Part shown: one piece after another, positions 1 through 7,572 of the stretch
How positions within the stretch are numbered: position 1 is the stretch's first letter
How the letters are laid out: each line of letters begins with the position of its first letter
NCBI GenBank assembly: GCA_030636465.1
Contig: DAOVWW010000028.1
Span: 1 to 9,918 of the forward strand
Length of the DNA stretch: 9,918 bases
Reading direction: 5' to 3'
From: Gammaproteobacteria bacterium
GTDB lineage: Bacteria; Pseudomonadota; Gammaproteobacteria; BMS3Bbin11
Notes under the pieces: model-generated
The model's input: only the letters and a program-made list of their open reading frames with translations
Told to the model about the DNA's origin: nothing
Database searches by the model: none
Position numbers and translations under genes: made by a program

Positions 1-185
1 CAGCCAAGGATCCGGATAGCGAGGCGATTCATGTATTCGGTCCGGAAAGCGGCTGGACGCGGTGGAACGGGGAGCTGACTGAGTTACCGACAGTCACTCA
101 GTCATCCGACTGGTATACAGGCCACATGGAACCACTGCAGCCGGCACTTATCGAGCAAGTTGAGCAGGAGACGACTCATGCCTGA
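1..185 (+). CDS. 3' end of an unidentified protein, possibly DUF2309/DabA-like (partial)
   Basis: An open frame runs in from the left edge (first whole codon at 3) to TGA 183-185, giving 60 C-terminal residues. The tail is hydrophilic, with a GW-x2-W stretch (GWTRW) and a WYTGHMEPL segment, and it shows no membrane helix. Its stop overlaps the next gene's ATG by 8 bp (ATGCCTGA), so the two are almost certainly cotranscribed and translationally coupled. A large soluble DUF2309 (UPF0753/DabA) protein is the usual partner directly before a DabB/NuoL-like gene, and that context is the main reason for the suggestion. The tail alone is too short to prove it. That this is a real coding end is fairly sure; the family is a guess. 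Confidence 0.6.
   Translation, partial: AKDPDSEAIHVFGPESGWTRWNGELTELPTVTQSSDWYTGHMEPLQPALIEQVEQETTHA
164..170 (+). promoter_or_regulatory. Ribosome binding site that fixes the NuoL-like start
   Basis: GCAGGAG lies 7 nt before ATG 178, inside the end of the upstream gene. It favours ATG 178 over the in-frame TTG at 160, which lies upstream of this site. Confidence 0.65.
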
Positions 186-1731
186 AATCGGAGACATCGT
201 CTGGCTAATCCCCTTACTGCCCCTGCTAGGTGCCCTGTGGTTAGCTGTAGGATACTTACTGAATCTGAATCGTGGAGAGGAAGGCGAACGACATACGGCC
301 AGGGTGGCCACACTGGCAGCAGGCCTGTCATTCCTGATTGCCGGCTTCAATGCTTTGAATGCCATGCTGTCCGGCAGTCCCGGGCATATCGTTATTGCTC
401 AGTGGTTCAACAGCGGTGAACTAAACATCAATGTGAGCTTCATGCTTGATACCCTCGGTCTTACTATGAGTCTGCTAGTCAGTTTCATTGCTTTGCTGAT
501 GCTCAGGTTTTCGGTCAACTATCTGCATCGTGAGGCAGGATTTCAACGTTTCTTTATGATTCTTTTGTTGTTTACCAGCGCCATGCAGCTGATCGTGCTG
601 GCTGGTAATTCTGTATTGGCCTTCGTTGGCTGGGAACTGGCAGGTATTAGTTCTTACCTGCTCATTGCTTATGCCTGGGATCGCCCTGTGGCCACATCCA
701 ATGCCACGGCTGCATTCATTACCAATCGCATCGGTGATACCGGTTTTATCGCTGGCATCGTCCTTTCTGTGCTCTGGTTAGGTGGCTCAGAATGGACCAT
801 GTTAAACAACACTGCTGATCTGGAGAACCTGCAGATTGACCTGATAGTCGGCTGTTTCCTGCTGGCCGCTCTGGCCAAGTCTGCTCAGTTACCATTCTCA
901 GGCTGGATAACCCGTGCACTGGAAGGGCCTACGCCCTCCAGCGCCATATTTTATGGATCTTTAATGGTGCACAGCGGGGTATATCTGCTGTTGCGACTTG
1001 AACCGCTGTTATCTCAGGCCCCACCTATGATGACACTGATCGCTGTGCTGGGTCTGATGACTGCTCTGTATGGCTGGATTACCGGGTTTGTGCAAACCGA
1101 CATCAAAACATCATTGATGCTTTCTACCGTATCACAGGCAGGACTGATGCTGGTATGGATAGGGTTGGGATGGTTTGAACTGGCTGCCTGGCATCTTGTA
1201 TTGCATGCAATATGGCGGGCTTATCAATTTCTCAATGCACCATCAATGATGCACATGGTCAGCCGTGCTGCACGGCCGGTACCTGCATGGTTGAGAAACC
1301 AACGCTGGTTGCATACTGCATCTTTACAACGTTTCTGGCTGGATCCTATTGCCAACTGGCTGCTGGTAAGGCCAACCATTGAGCTGGCACGTGACGTACA
1401 GGATTTTGATGACGAGGTAGTTTCGCGTGTAGTCGGCCTGCCGGCACAGGCCCAGGCGATCTCGTCCTTGCAACACTGGGAAGCTAACAAACAGGGTGAA
1501 AATAGCAGCAATGCGAGTGGTCAGGCCAGAGGCATACTCGGGCATATGATGGAATCCACTGCATCCATGTTGTATTGGTTTGAAGATCGGCTGGTGTTAA
1601 AAGGCGGTGGGGAAGGGCTGTTAGCCTTGATCTCACGTCTGGGCTTTTATGCCAACCACATCGAACGTCTGCTCAGCCAGCCTCGCTATCTGCTGTTGCT
1701 GATCATGGCGACCTTCATCGTGATTTTGTAG
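178..1731 (+). CDS. NuoL/DabB-like proton-conducting membrane subunit
   Basis: A 517-residue polytopic membrane protein of the Proton_antipo_M (PF00361) superfamily, most like the NuoL-related DabB subunit. The core is clear: the TM5 motif GWELAGISSYLLI with Glu153, then AKSAQLPFSGWITRALEGPTPSSAIFYG with Lys234 of TM7. TDIKTSLMLSTVSQ and HAIWRAYQFLNAPSMMH follow, the latter matching the NuoL HAFFKALLFLGAGS segment but with Arg347 where NuoL has Lys. The complex I TM11-TM12 block (the GIPP...GFFSKDE region) is absent. The chain passes straight into a NuoL-style tail (NWLLVRPTIELARD, about 393-406), a polar stretch and one last hydrophobic helix. In DAB systems the protein is thought to couple cation influx to CO2 hydration by a DUF2309 partner. 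Here it would sit in the inner membrane with the two following subunits. The family is sure; the DabB role is inferred. Confidence 0.85.
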   Translation: MPEIGDIVWLIPLLPLLGALWLAVGYLLNLNRGEEGERHTARVATLAAGLSFLIAGFNALNAMLSGSPGHIVIAQWFNSGELNINVSFMLDTLGLTMSLLVSFIALLMLRFSVNYLHREAGFQRFFMILLLFTSAMQLIVLAGNSVLAFVGWELAGISSYLLIAYAWDRPVATSNATAAFITNRIGDTGFIAGIVLSVLWLGGSEWTMLNNTADLENLQIDLIVGCFLLAALAKSAQLPFSGWITRALEGPTPSSAIFYGSLMVHSGVYLLLRLEPLLSQAPPMMTLIAVLGLMTALYGWITGFVQTDIKTSLMLSTVSQAGLMLVWIGLGWFELAAWHLVLHAIWRAYQFLNAPSMMHMVSRAARPVPAWLRNQRWLHTASLQRFWLDPIANWLLVRPTIELARDVQDFDDEVVSRVVGLPAQAQAISSLQHWEANKQGENSSNASGQARGILGHMMESTASMLYWFEDRLVLKGGGEGLLALISRLGFYANHIERLLSQPRYLLLLIMATFIVIL

Positions 1732-1746
1732 GCTCAGATACCCATC

Positions 1747-3261
1747 ATGCTATTTACCGAACTCAGCTGGTCACTGAATTCACCTTATCCGGTGCTGATT
1801 ATTCTGCAGCTGCTGCCACTGGCAGGTGCATTATTGATTCTGGCGATGAAGGATTCTGCCTGGCTAAAACAAATTGGGTTATTGGTTGCCGGTGCAGAAA
1901 TGATGCTTGTCATCGATATGTTTACTCGTTATGACCATACGACTGCGGTCATGCAATTTTCAGAACGTCTGAATCTGTTTGGCCCGCTGGCCTACCATGC
2001 TGCTGTCGACGGCATTTCTATTGTGTTCATGTTATTAACCGCGCTTATGTGCCTGCTGGTAGCGATCTACGGCATTATCCGTGGACTGAAACCTGTCTCA
2101 CGCTTCCTCAGTGTATTGCTAGGTATCGAATCATCGCTGATGGCAATGTTTTCGACCATGAACCTTATGTGGTTTGTTATCCTCTCCACTGTGCAGCTGG
2201 GACTGGTGGGTTATATGCTGTGGCGTTGGGCACAGTCACCGGAAAAAGACTTTGCACTGACACGTTTTTATCAGTTTATGGGTCTGGGCATTTTGCTATT
2301 GCTGGCAGGGACACTGGCACTGGGCTGGAACGCTGCCCACGAGACCGGGCAATGGTCTTTCGATCTCTACGTACTGGCACAGGTGCCGATGCTGGTGGGC
2401 TTCCAGTCGGTGGTCTTTTTCCTGTTGTTCTACGGCTTCTCGATACGTACACCATTCTTCCCCCTGCATGGCTGGCTGCCAATGATTGCTGAACATGGCA
2501 ATATCGCGGTCGCCCCGGCCCTGTTTCTGGGTATCAAGATCGGCATCTATGCCTTGTTGCGTTTTGTTTTTCCGCTGGTTCCTGATGCAATCATCCAGTG
2601 GCATAACTACGTTGTGGGTTTCGCAGTGGTGGGCATCTTCTATGCGGCACTGCTGGCGATGTTACAAATAAACCTGCGCCGCCTGATCGCCTTTGCTGTG
2701 ATTAGTCATACCGGCATCATCGTCATGGGGCTATTCAGTCTGCACCACCTGGCTTTTCAGGGAGCGGTGCTGTTATCTATCACCTTTGGCCTGGCTGCCG
2801 CGACCCTGTCGATAGTGACGGGTATGATCTATCGACGCACACGTACCACCAGGCTGGATAAACTGGGAGGACTGTTCGATCATATCCCATTGATAGGCAT
2901 AACCTTCTTCATTGCCGGCCTGTCAATTATTGGTATGCCCGGAACACCAGGTTTTGATGCTGTGCATCTGGTACTTGAAGCATCTATAACACGCTTTGGC
3001 GGCTTGCTTACGATTGCTGCGGCACTGGGTAACGTACTGGCTGCAGGCTTCCTGCTATGGGCATTCCAGCGAGCCTTTCTCAGTCCTGCACCAGAACATG
3101 GGCCAGCCAGTAAAAATGTTGCACCTGCCAGTCCCTCCGAACTCCTGGTTGTCGGAATAATCATTGCCGTGTTACTAAGCACCGGTTTTTATATCACCCC
3201 ATTGATGGAGCTCATTGAAATGCCGCTTGAATCTATCAGTCATCTATATCCGGGTGAGTGA
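1747..3261 (+). CDS. NuoM-like antiporter subunit with degenerate channel residues
   Basis: A 504-residue, highly hydrophobic NuoM/MrpD-type protein. Family marks are YHAAVDGISIVFMLLTA near residue 80, TPFFPLHGWLP at about 235-245, GIKIGIYALLR, and NLRRLIAFAVISHTG followed by GMPGTPGF. Three residues central to proton transfer in complex I NuoM are replaced: the TM5 Glu aligns with Ser147, the TM7 Lys with Arg234, and the TM12 Glu with Val406 (His407 follows). Only the TM8 Lys (Lys264) remains. The next gene encodes a relative with all four, so this copy looks specialised as a structural, gating or altered-specificity subunit. It begins 15 nt after the NuoL-like stop with no convincing Shine-Dalgarno, so it may depend on translational coupling. 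The role of the whole complex is inferred from neighbours. Confidence 0.85.
   Translation: MLFTELSWSLNSPYPVLIILQLLPLAGALLILAMKDSAWLKQIGLLVAGAEMMLVIDMFTRYDHTTAVMQFSERLNLFGPLAYHAAVDGISIVFMLLTALMCLLVAIYGIIRGLKPVSRFLSVLLGIESSLMAMFSTMNLMWFVILSTVQLGLVGYMLWRWAQSPEKDFALTRFYQFMGLGILLLLAGTLALGWNAAHETGQWSFDLYVLAQVPMLVGFQSVVFFLLFYGFSIRTPFFPLHGWLPMIAEHGNIAVAPALFLGIKIGIYALLRFVFPLVPDAIIQWHNYVVGFAVVGIFYAALLAMLQINLRRLIAFAVISHTGIIVMGLFSLHHLAFQGAVLLSITFGLAAATLSIVTGMIYRRTRTTRLDKLGGLFDHIPLIGITFFIAGLSIIGMPGTPGFDAVHLVLEASITRFGGLLTIAAALGNVLAAGFLLWAFQRAFLSPAPEHGPASKNVAPASPSELLVVGIIIAVLLSTGFYITPLMELIEMPLESISHLYPGE
3252..3258 (+). promoter_or_regulatory. Ribosome binding site of the third subunit
   Basis: GGGTGAG lies 7 nt before ATG 3266, inside the last codons of the preceding gene. 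It supports 3266 over the upstream TTG at 3215 and the downstream ATG at 3278. Confidence 0.5.
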
Positions 3262-3265
3262 CGCT

Positions 3266-4756
3266 ATGTTTGAATCTATGCCAATCCTGAGTATAACCAT
3301 ACTACTGCTACTTGCCGGCGGCGTACTGATCGCATTGACACCCAATCCACGTTTCGTGCGCTGGATAGCACTACTCTTTGGACTGCTGGAACTTATACTA
3401 AGCTTGCTAGTATTACTTCGTTTCGATACACAAAAGCAGGGCTTTCAGTTGCTGGAAAAAGCCGACTGGATACCCACACTGAACGTACATTATCAGCTCG
3501 GTGTTGATGGTATTTCTATTCTGTTCCTGCCGCTGACAGCAGTACTGTTCCTGGCAGTGATAATTGCTTCCTGGAACAGCGTTCGTGTAATGCCGCGTCT
3601 GTACTTTGGTTTATTGCTGTTACTGGAAGCATCGGTCATAGGAATCTTCACAGCAATGGATACCATGCTGTTCTTCCTGTTCTGGGAGATGACGCTAATT
3701 TCTTTTTACTTCCTCATCAGCCTTTGGGGGATAGGGCCTCAGCGTCGTTTTGCGGCAGCAAAATATACCCTCTATATGCTTATCGGCGGGGTGCCACTGT
3801 TATTTGCTTTTATCCTGCTGGCTATTAACCATGCTGATCAAACAGGCCTGGCCATTCCTGCAGGCCTGAGTTTTGATTACCAGGTCTTGCTTGTGACTGA
3901 ATTGCCAGCAGGTACCGAGATGGTCGTCTTTCTACTATTGCTGTTGGGCTTTGCCGTAAAGACGCCGCTGTTCCCGTTGCACACCTGGTTGCCCGTGGTG
4001 TCTATGGAAGGCCCTATAGCAGCTGCAGCCCTGATGACGGGCCTGAAACTGGGCGTTTATGGCCTGATTCGCTTTGCCATTCCACTAGCTCCCGGTGCTG
4101 CACAGGAACTGCATTGGCTGCTGGTAGGTCTCGCTGTCATCGGTATTCTGTACGGAGCTTTGGCGGCTATGGCGCAGACTAATCTAAGGCGCATGCTGGC
4201 ATATTCCAGCATCTCGCATGTCGGTTTGGTAGTGCTGGGTATCGCCTCGTTTAACATCCAGGGCATACAGGGAGCAGTGTTCCAGACCCTGAACTTTATA
4301 ATTATTTCTGGTGGACTCTTTATCCTTACCGGCTTTCTGCATCAGCGCACCGGTTCGACTGATTTCATCAGCCTGGGTGGCGTTGCAGGCAGTATGCCTT
4401 TACTCACGGCTTTCTTCTTTTTGTTTGGTATTGCCAGTATGGGAATACCAGGTACCAGTGGTTTCCCGGCAGAGTTTTTGATTCTGTTCAGTGCCCTTAA
4501 AACGCATACCGGTGCAGGACTTGCAGCACTGGTTGGAGTAATAATTGGGGCTGTATATTTCCTTCGCATTTACCGCCGGGTTTTTCTTGGACCAGCGACT
4601 TCATCTGTGGTGATCGCTGCAGTTGATTTACGCAAACGAGAATTATTAATTGCGGTGACAATGGCTCTGCTAATTCTTATTGCAGGTTTTTATCCCGCCA
4701 TCGTACTGGATGTGACGCGTTTAGCCAGTGAAGGCTGGATAGCCGGGTTAAAGTGA
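3266..4756 (+). CDS. NuoM-like proton-conducting membrane subunit, channel residues intact
   Basis: A 496-residue NuoM/MrpD-type (PF00361) integral membrane protein. The N-terminal YQLGVDGISILFLPLTA is a classic family signature. The canonical ion-path residues are all present: TM5 Glu141 in FLFWEMTLISFYFLISLWG, TM7 Lys232 in FAVKTPLFPLHTWLP, TM8 Lys261 in GLKLGVYGLIR, and TM12 Glu403 in GTSGFPAEFLIL. NLRRMLAYSSISHVG matches the family's broken-helix region. This is therefore the subunit best suited to real proton or cation movement. It starts 4 nt after the previous stop. Its 3' end overlaps the convergent SpoIIAA-like gene by 9 bp. An automatic label of NADH-quinone oxidoreductase subunit M would probably mislead, because no other Nuo subunits lie nearby. 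Confidence 0.88.
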   Translation: MFESMPILSITILLLLAGGVLIALTPNPRFVRWIALLFGLLELILSLLVLLRFDTQKQGFQLLEKADWIPTLNVHYQLGVDGISILFLPLTAVLFLAVIIASWNSVRVMPRLYFGLLLLLEASVIGIFTAMDTMLFFLFWEMTLISFYFLISLWGIGPQRRFAAAKYTLYMLIGGVPLLFAFILLAINHADQTGLAIPAGLSFDYQVLLVTELPAGTEMVVFLLLLLGFAVKTPLFPLHTWLPVVSMEGPIAAAALMTGLKLGVYGLIRFAIPLAPGAAQELHWLLVGLAVIGILYGALAAMAQTNLRRMLAYSSISHVGLVVLGIASFNIQGIQGAVFQTLNFIIISGGLFILTGFLHQRTGSTDFISLGGVAGSMPLLTAFFFLFGIASMGIPGTSGFPAEFLILFSALKTHTGAGLAALVGVIIGAVYFLRIYRRVFLGPATSSVVIAAVDLRKRELLIAVTMALLILIAGFYPAIVLDVTRLASEGWIAGLK

Positions 4757-5116
4757 CCCTGTAAGCCATTCCATAGCCTTTTCTTTATCTTCGAAATCGA
4801 AATGCCTGACTTCAGCCTTGACGAAGTGGTCAGTAATGCCGGGCAAAATAGACAGAAAACCACTGTCTGTTACAGCAGCAACTTTATTAATATGCTGCTG
4901 ATGATCTTTGACGAATTTCATATGGCTGACCAGCCCGGCAAAATTATCCCAGCCTGGAAATGACTCTGTGTAAATCATCAGTCCATGCAGTGTTCCATGT
5001 GATTCAATATATGGATCAACTACCTTAGCAAGTGCCTCGAAGTCAGCCTGTTCTAAAGGTCCCTGTGGAGATAGAACAAGTACTCCCTTATCCAGAAGTA
5101 AATCATGTTTTAGCAT
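4748..5116 (-). CDS. SpoIIAA-like / STAS-SEC14 domain protein
   Basis: A 122-residue cytoplasmic protein covering one domain of the SpoIIAA-like (PF11964) family. Visible features are an N-terminal beta strand (GVLVLSPQGPLEQADFEAL), a strand with the GLMIYTESFPGW loop, KVAAVTDSGFL, and a C-terminal helix ending KAMEWLTGSL. These follow the alternating beta/alpha pattern of STAS-like folds. The biochemical role of the family is unknown; ligand binding or membrane association has been suggested. The start is set by GAGGA 8 nt before ATG 5116; a longer frame from 5152 would overlap the upstream gene. It lies 14 nt after the DUF2950 stop and is probably the last gene of that operon. Its TAA lies inside the end of the convergent antiporter gene. 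Confidence 0.8.
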   Translation of the reverse strand: MLKHDLLLDKGVLVLSPQGPLEQADFEALAKVVDPYIESHGTLHGLMIYTESFPGWDNFAGLVSHMKFVKDHQQHINKVAAVTDSGFLSILPGITDHFVKAEVRHFDFEDKEKAMEWLTGSL

Positions 5117-5130
5117 ATTTGAATTCCTCG

Positions 5131-6054
5131 TTACTTCGTTACCATTGCCCATTGATCAGAGGGATTAAAGCTGAGCGTATTTCTTGCTGTTTCAGCGGTG
5201 TCCTGACCAAGGTTCTGCTGGTATACGATACCATCGTGATTAACAATAAAGCTCATTACACCTGTTCTGCCATAGACTGCAGGCCAGGCTATTAAAGCAA
5301 ATCCGCCTGTCATGTGGCCGTCAACAATATAATCTTCAGCGCCGTCCTTTGCCGCATCACTCTGTGAGGTCAGGATGCGGTAGTAATACCCGTGGTATGC
5401 ACCCTCAGGGGTGTCATTGACGAACAATGAACCAAGAGGGCTGAGCTCTTCTCCATCTGCTGTTTCCCAGTAAAGACCATCATGCACGTTTTCACTACTG
5501 ATGAATTGCTGCGCATATTCACGTTCGCCATTCGCATTCCTGTCGATAGTGGCAAAGTCTATTTGTGCATCATGGTAGGCGAGAACTACCTGCATAACTG
5601 CGAGTTCATTCCTGCCTATACGGCGTATGCGTATTCTATTTTTACCTGCTTTGGAATCGAAGTACCAACCAGTGGCACCTTTGACGATAGGTATAGGTAG
5701 TGTCCAGTCTTTTTTACCTACTGAAAGTATTTTTTGTTCTTCACTTTCAGCCTTGAGCTCATGGGTTAGTGAATAAGCCTTAAGGTATTTTTCGATAGTT
5801 TCAGGTTTGATGTCATTGAGCGGCAGTAATTGCCCCGATGTCAGCCCAAGTATTTTACCCAGTTTATCCCTGTTCCTGTCCGTTACAGCATTGGTGAATG
5901 CCTGTGCAGCAATTTCAGGAGTGGTAAAGACAGCCTGGTTAAGGTCTGTGTCCATAGTCAGCGTTACTGCCGGGTCTTCTTTTGTGCAAGCACCTAAAAA
6001 GAGGCTGCTACTGATGAGTAATAGCCCAATATGTTTTCTACTTATTTTCGTCAT
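5131..6054 (-). CDS. DUF2950 family lipoprotein
   Basis: 307 residues with a lipoprotein signal: n-region MTKISRKH, a hydrophobic core, and lipobox LGAC with Cys23. Thr follows the Cys, which predicts sorting to the outer membrane. The mature part is a full DUF2950 (PF11453) domain, recognisable from FTTPEIAAQAF, RIRRIGRNELAVMQ, DGLYWETADGEELSPLG, YHGYYYRILTSQ and GGFALIAWPAVYGRTGVMSF. Its biochemical function is unknown. The start is uncertain. ATG 6108 overlaps the DUF3300 stop (TAATG) and has a strong GGAGGAG 6 nt upstream, but it would add 18 residues before an already complete lipoprotein signal. ATG 6054 has only a weak TAGGTA. I prefer 6054 on protein grounds. The DUF3300 and SpoIIAA-like neighbours suggest one envelope module. 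Confidence 0.85.
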   Translation of the reverse strand: MTKISRKHIGLLLISSSLFLGACTKEDPAVTLTMDTDLNQAVFTTPEIAAQAFTNAVTDRNRDKLGKILGLTSGQLLPLNDIKPETIEKYLKAYSLTHELKAESEEQKILSVGKKDWTLPIPIVKGATGWYFDSKAGKNRIRIRRIGRNELAVMQVVLAYHDAQIDFATIDRNANGEREYAQQFISSENVHDGLYWETADGEELSPLGSLFVNDTPEGAYHGYYYRILTSQSDAAKDGAEDYIVDGHMTGGFALIAWPAVYGRTGVMSFIVNHDGIVYQQNLGQDTAETARNTLSFNPSDQWAMVTK

Positions 6055-6107
6055 GGAGTTACCTACAATATTACGAGAGTTAAGAGCATTATTTTTGAAT
6101 AAAATCA

Positions 6108-7535
6108 TTATCTTCTCCTCCCGCCGCCACCACCGCCGCCGCGACTCATTCCACCACCACCTCGACTCATGCCGCCACCGCCACCTCCGCGACTAAAACC
6201 ACCGGAGCTCTGAAATGAGCTATTACTCGATGACCCACGGCTGATGTTGCTGTGAGAACTGCGAGCATTGCCGACATCACTAAATGCATGATCATTGAAG
6301 CTGGAACTTTTACTGGAAAAATCGCTCTTGCGGCTGGAATCAATGTTTGAGATTTTGCCAGCGTCTTTATTTGAGAGACTTCCTTTATCAATGTTTTTGG
6401 ATACCTTGCTGCTATCAAAATTAGATGGCTTTGCTGAACCTAAATTTTTTGACACCTTGCTGCTATCAAAACTATGGTTTGCCTTGCTGACGTTGTCTCT
6501 GGCCTTGCTACCACCAGACCCTTTCAGTTCCTGACGACCTTTAGCCGGGTCTGCACCACGTGATTCAAGAGTTGCCTGGGCTTTATCACGATCTGCATCA
6601 CGTCCACGGAAATCATCACGTTTGTCTGAACCACTAATTTTGTCCGATGCCTTCTGGCGATTGACCTGGGTATTGTTTGTGGTTTTATTGATGTTGTTGG
6701 TTCTGTTTATGTTATTAACGTTGTTTGTATTGTGCTGCCAGGAAGCGCTCCTGCTGCTTGAATTAATCCGGTTGCTATTCACATTGATGTTGTTGTGCCG
6801 ATTAACGTTAATATTTACATCATGGCGACCCCAGTTAAAACCGCCCCATAAAGAATTAGTGATGCCGATGCCTATACCGAAGCCAATTCCAGTCACTATG
6901 CCAGTACCAAAGCCATAACCCACAGGGCGATAGTAATAAGGGTAGTAGGAAGGCCACCACCATGTGCCATAAATAATCGTCGGGTTATAGGTCGGAACAT
7001 AAACAATAGTAGGATCGGCAGGCTCGATGATAATCACCTGGGTGCCAGATTCTTCCTTAACGTCTACTTTCTGTTCCTTTGAGCTTTCCAGATTACCTTC
7101 GTCTTTGGCCTTTTTTCTTAAAGACTGAACCGTATCCATAACAATTTCAGAATCTGATAGAAAGGCATTGCCCATGTCTTCTACCCAGTCAGGTTTCTGA
7201 CCCATCATCTCCAGTACGGAGGGAAAAGCGACCAGTGACATAACGCTGGGATCCCAGGATTTGGTCTGAACAGCTTTTACTGCATCGTCACCAGTCTTTT
7301 TGGAGTTCTTCTTTGACCAGGCAACGGCTTCAGTGACGTCACCTGGATATGTCGATGCCATCAGTATTTGTGAAAGTAGGGAGTCCGGGTAGAGGGCAAC
7401 GGGTGCCATCATCGTGTCCAGTTCCTGCTGGCTGTAGGTCTTTTTCTTGTCGCCTTCTGCGATGGCTGAGGATAGAGGTAGAACTAACAGAGCAGCTAGC
7501 AGTAGTACACTAATTCTAGAGAACAGTACTTTCAT
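6108..7535 (-). CDS. DUF3300 family exported protein with low-complexity, Gly-rich tail
   Basis: 475 residues. A Sec signal peptide (MKVLFSRIS plus a hydrophobic core) is probably cut after SAIA26. The DUF3300 (PF11737) domain follows, from LDTMMAPVALYPDSLLSQIL to VYVPTYNPTIIYGTWWWP, with WDPSVMSLVAFPSVL between. Next come an aromatic stretch (PSYYPYYYRP) and a Gly/Ile segment, then an Asn-rich region of NINVN and NNINRTN type. A Ser/Lys/Asp-rich section repeats FDSSKVSKN twice, and the protein ends in glycine runs broken by SR and closing in RRR. The function is unknown; a periplasmic or surface location is likely. ATG 7535 has AAGGA 8 nt upstream. The longer frame from 7577 starts inside a repeat element and is rejected. 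It is first in an operon with DUF2950 and SpoIIAA-like genes. Confidence 0.85.
   Translation of the reverse strand: MKVLFSRISVLLLAALLVLPLSSAIAEGDKKKTYSQQELDTMMAPVALYPDSLLSQILMASTYPGDVTEAVAWSKKNSKKTGDDAVKAVQTKSWDPSVMSLVAFPSVLEMMGQKPDWVEDMGNAFLSDSEIVMDTVQSLRKKAKDEGNLESSKEQKVDVKEESGTQVIIIEPADPTIVYVPTYNPTIIYGTWWWPSYYPYYYRPVGYGFGTGIVTGIGFGIGIGITNSLWGGFNWGRHDVNINVNRHNNINVNSNRINSSSRSASWQHNTNNVNNINRTNNINKTTNNTQVNRQKASDKISGSDKRDDFRGRDADRDKAQATLESRGADPAKGRQELKGSGGSKARDNVSKANHSFDSSKVSKNLGSAKPSNFDSSKVSKNIDKGSLSNKDAGKISNIDSSRKSDFSSKSSSFNDHAFSDVGNARSSHSNISRGSSSNSSFQSSGGFSRGGGGGGMSRGGGGMSRGGGGGGGRRR
6115..6121 (-). promoter_or_regulatory. Shine-Dalgarno-like GGAGGAG inside the DUF3300 stop region
   Basis: This GGAGGAG also encodes the Gly-Arg end of the DUF3300 protein. 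It sits 6 nt before ATG 6108, which overlaps the DUF3300 TAA as TAATG. It either starts an extended DUF2950 protein or helps re-initiation to the ATG at 6054. Confidence 0.5.
6403..6471 (-). repeat. Short in-frame direct repeat within the DUF3300 gene
   Basis: An 18-nt sequence (ACCTTGCTGCTATCAAAA on the + strand) occurs at 6403-6420 and again at 6454-6471. The period is 51 bp, or 17 codons, and encodes the two FDSSKVSKN copies. Sequence between the copies has diverged, so this is an old partial tandem duplication or convergent low complexity. Confidence 0.7.
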
Positions 7536-7572
7536 GGGAGTTTTCCTTAAAAACTTCAGGTTATTTTTTTGT

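Noticed and set aside
2049..2492. 147-residue open frame on the + strand
   Set aside because: It lies wholly inside the middle NuoM-like gene in another frame, with unlikely composition.
178..4756. A normal complex I (nuo) or Mrp antiporter operon
   Set aside because: Only NuoL/NuoM-type subunits are present. No NuoA, H, J, K or N and no MrpB/C/E/F/G-like small subunits follow, and the NuoL-like protein lacks the TM12 region.
6622..6918. 98-residue rightward Leu-rich open frame with membrane-like character
   Set aside because: It is antisense to the Asn-rich part of the DUF3300 gene. Complements of Asn codons read as Leu/Val/Ile in this frame, which creates false hydrophobicity.
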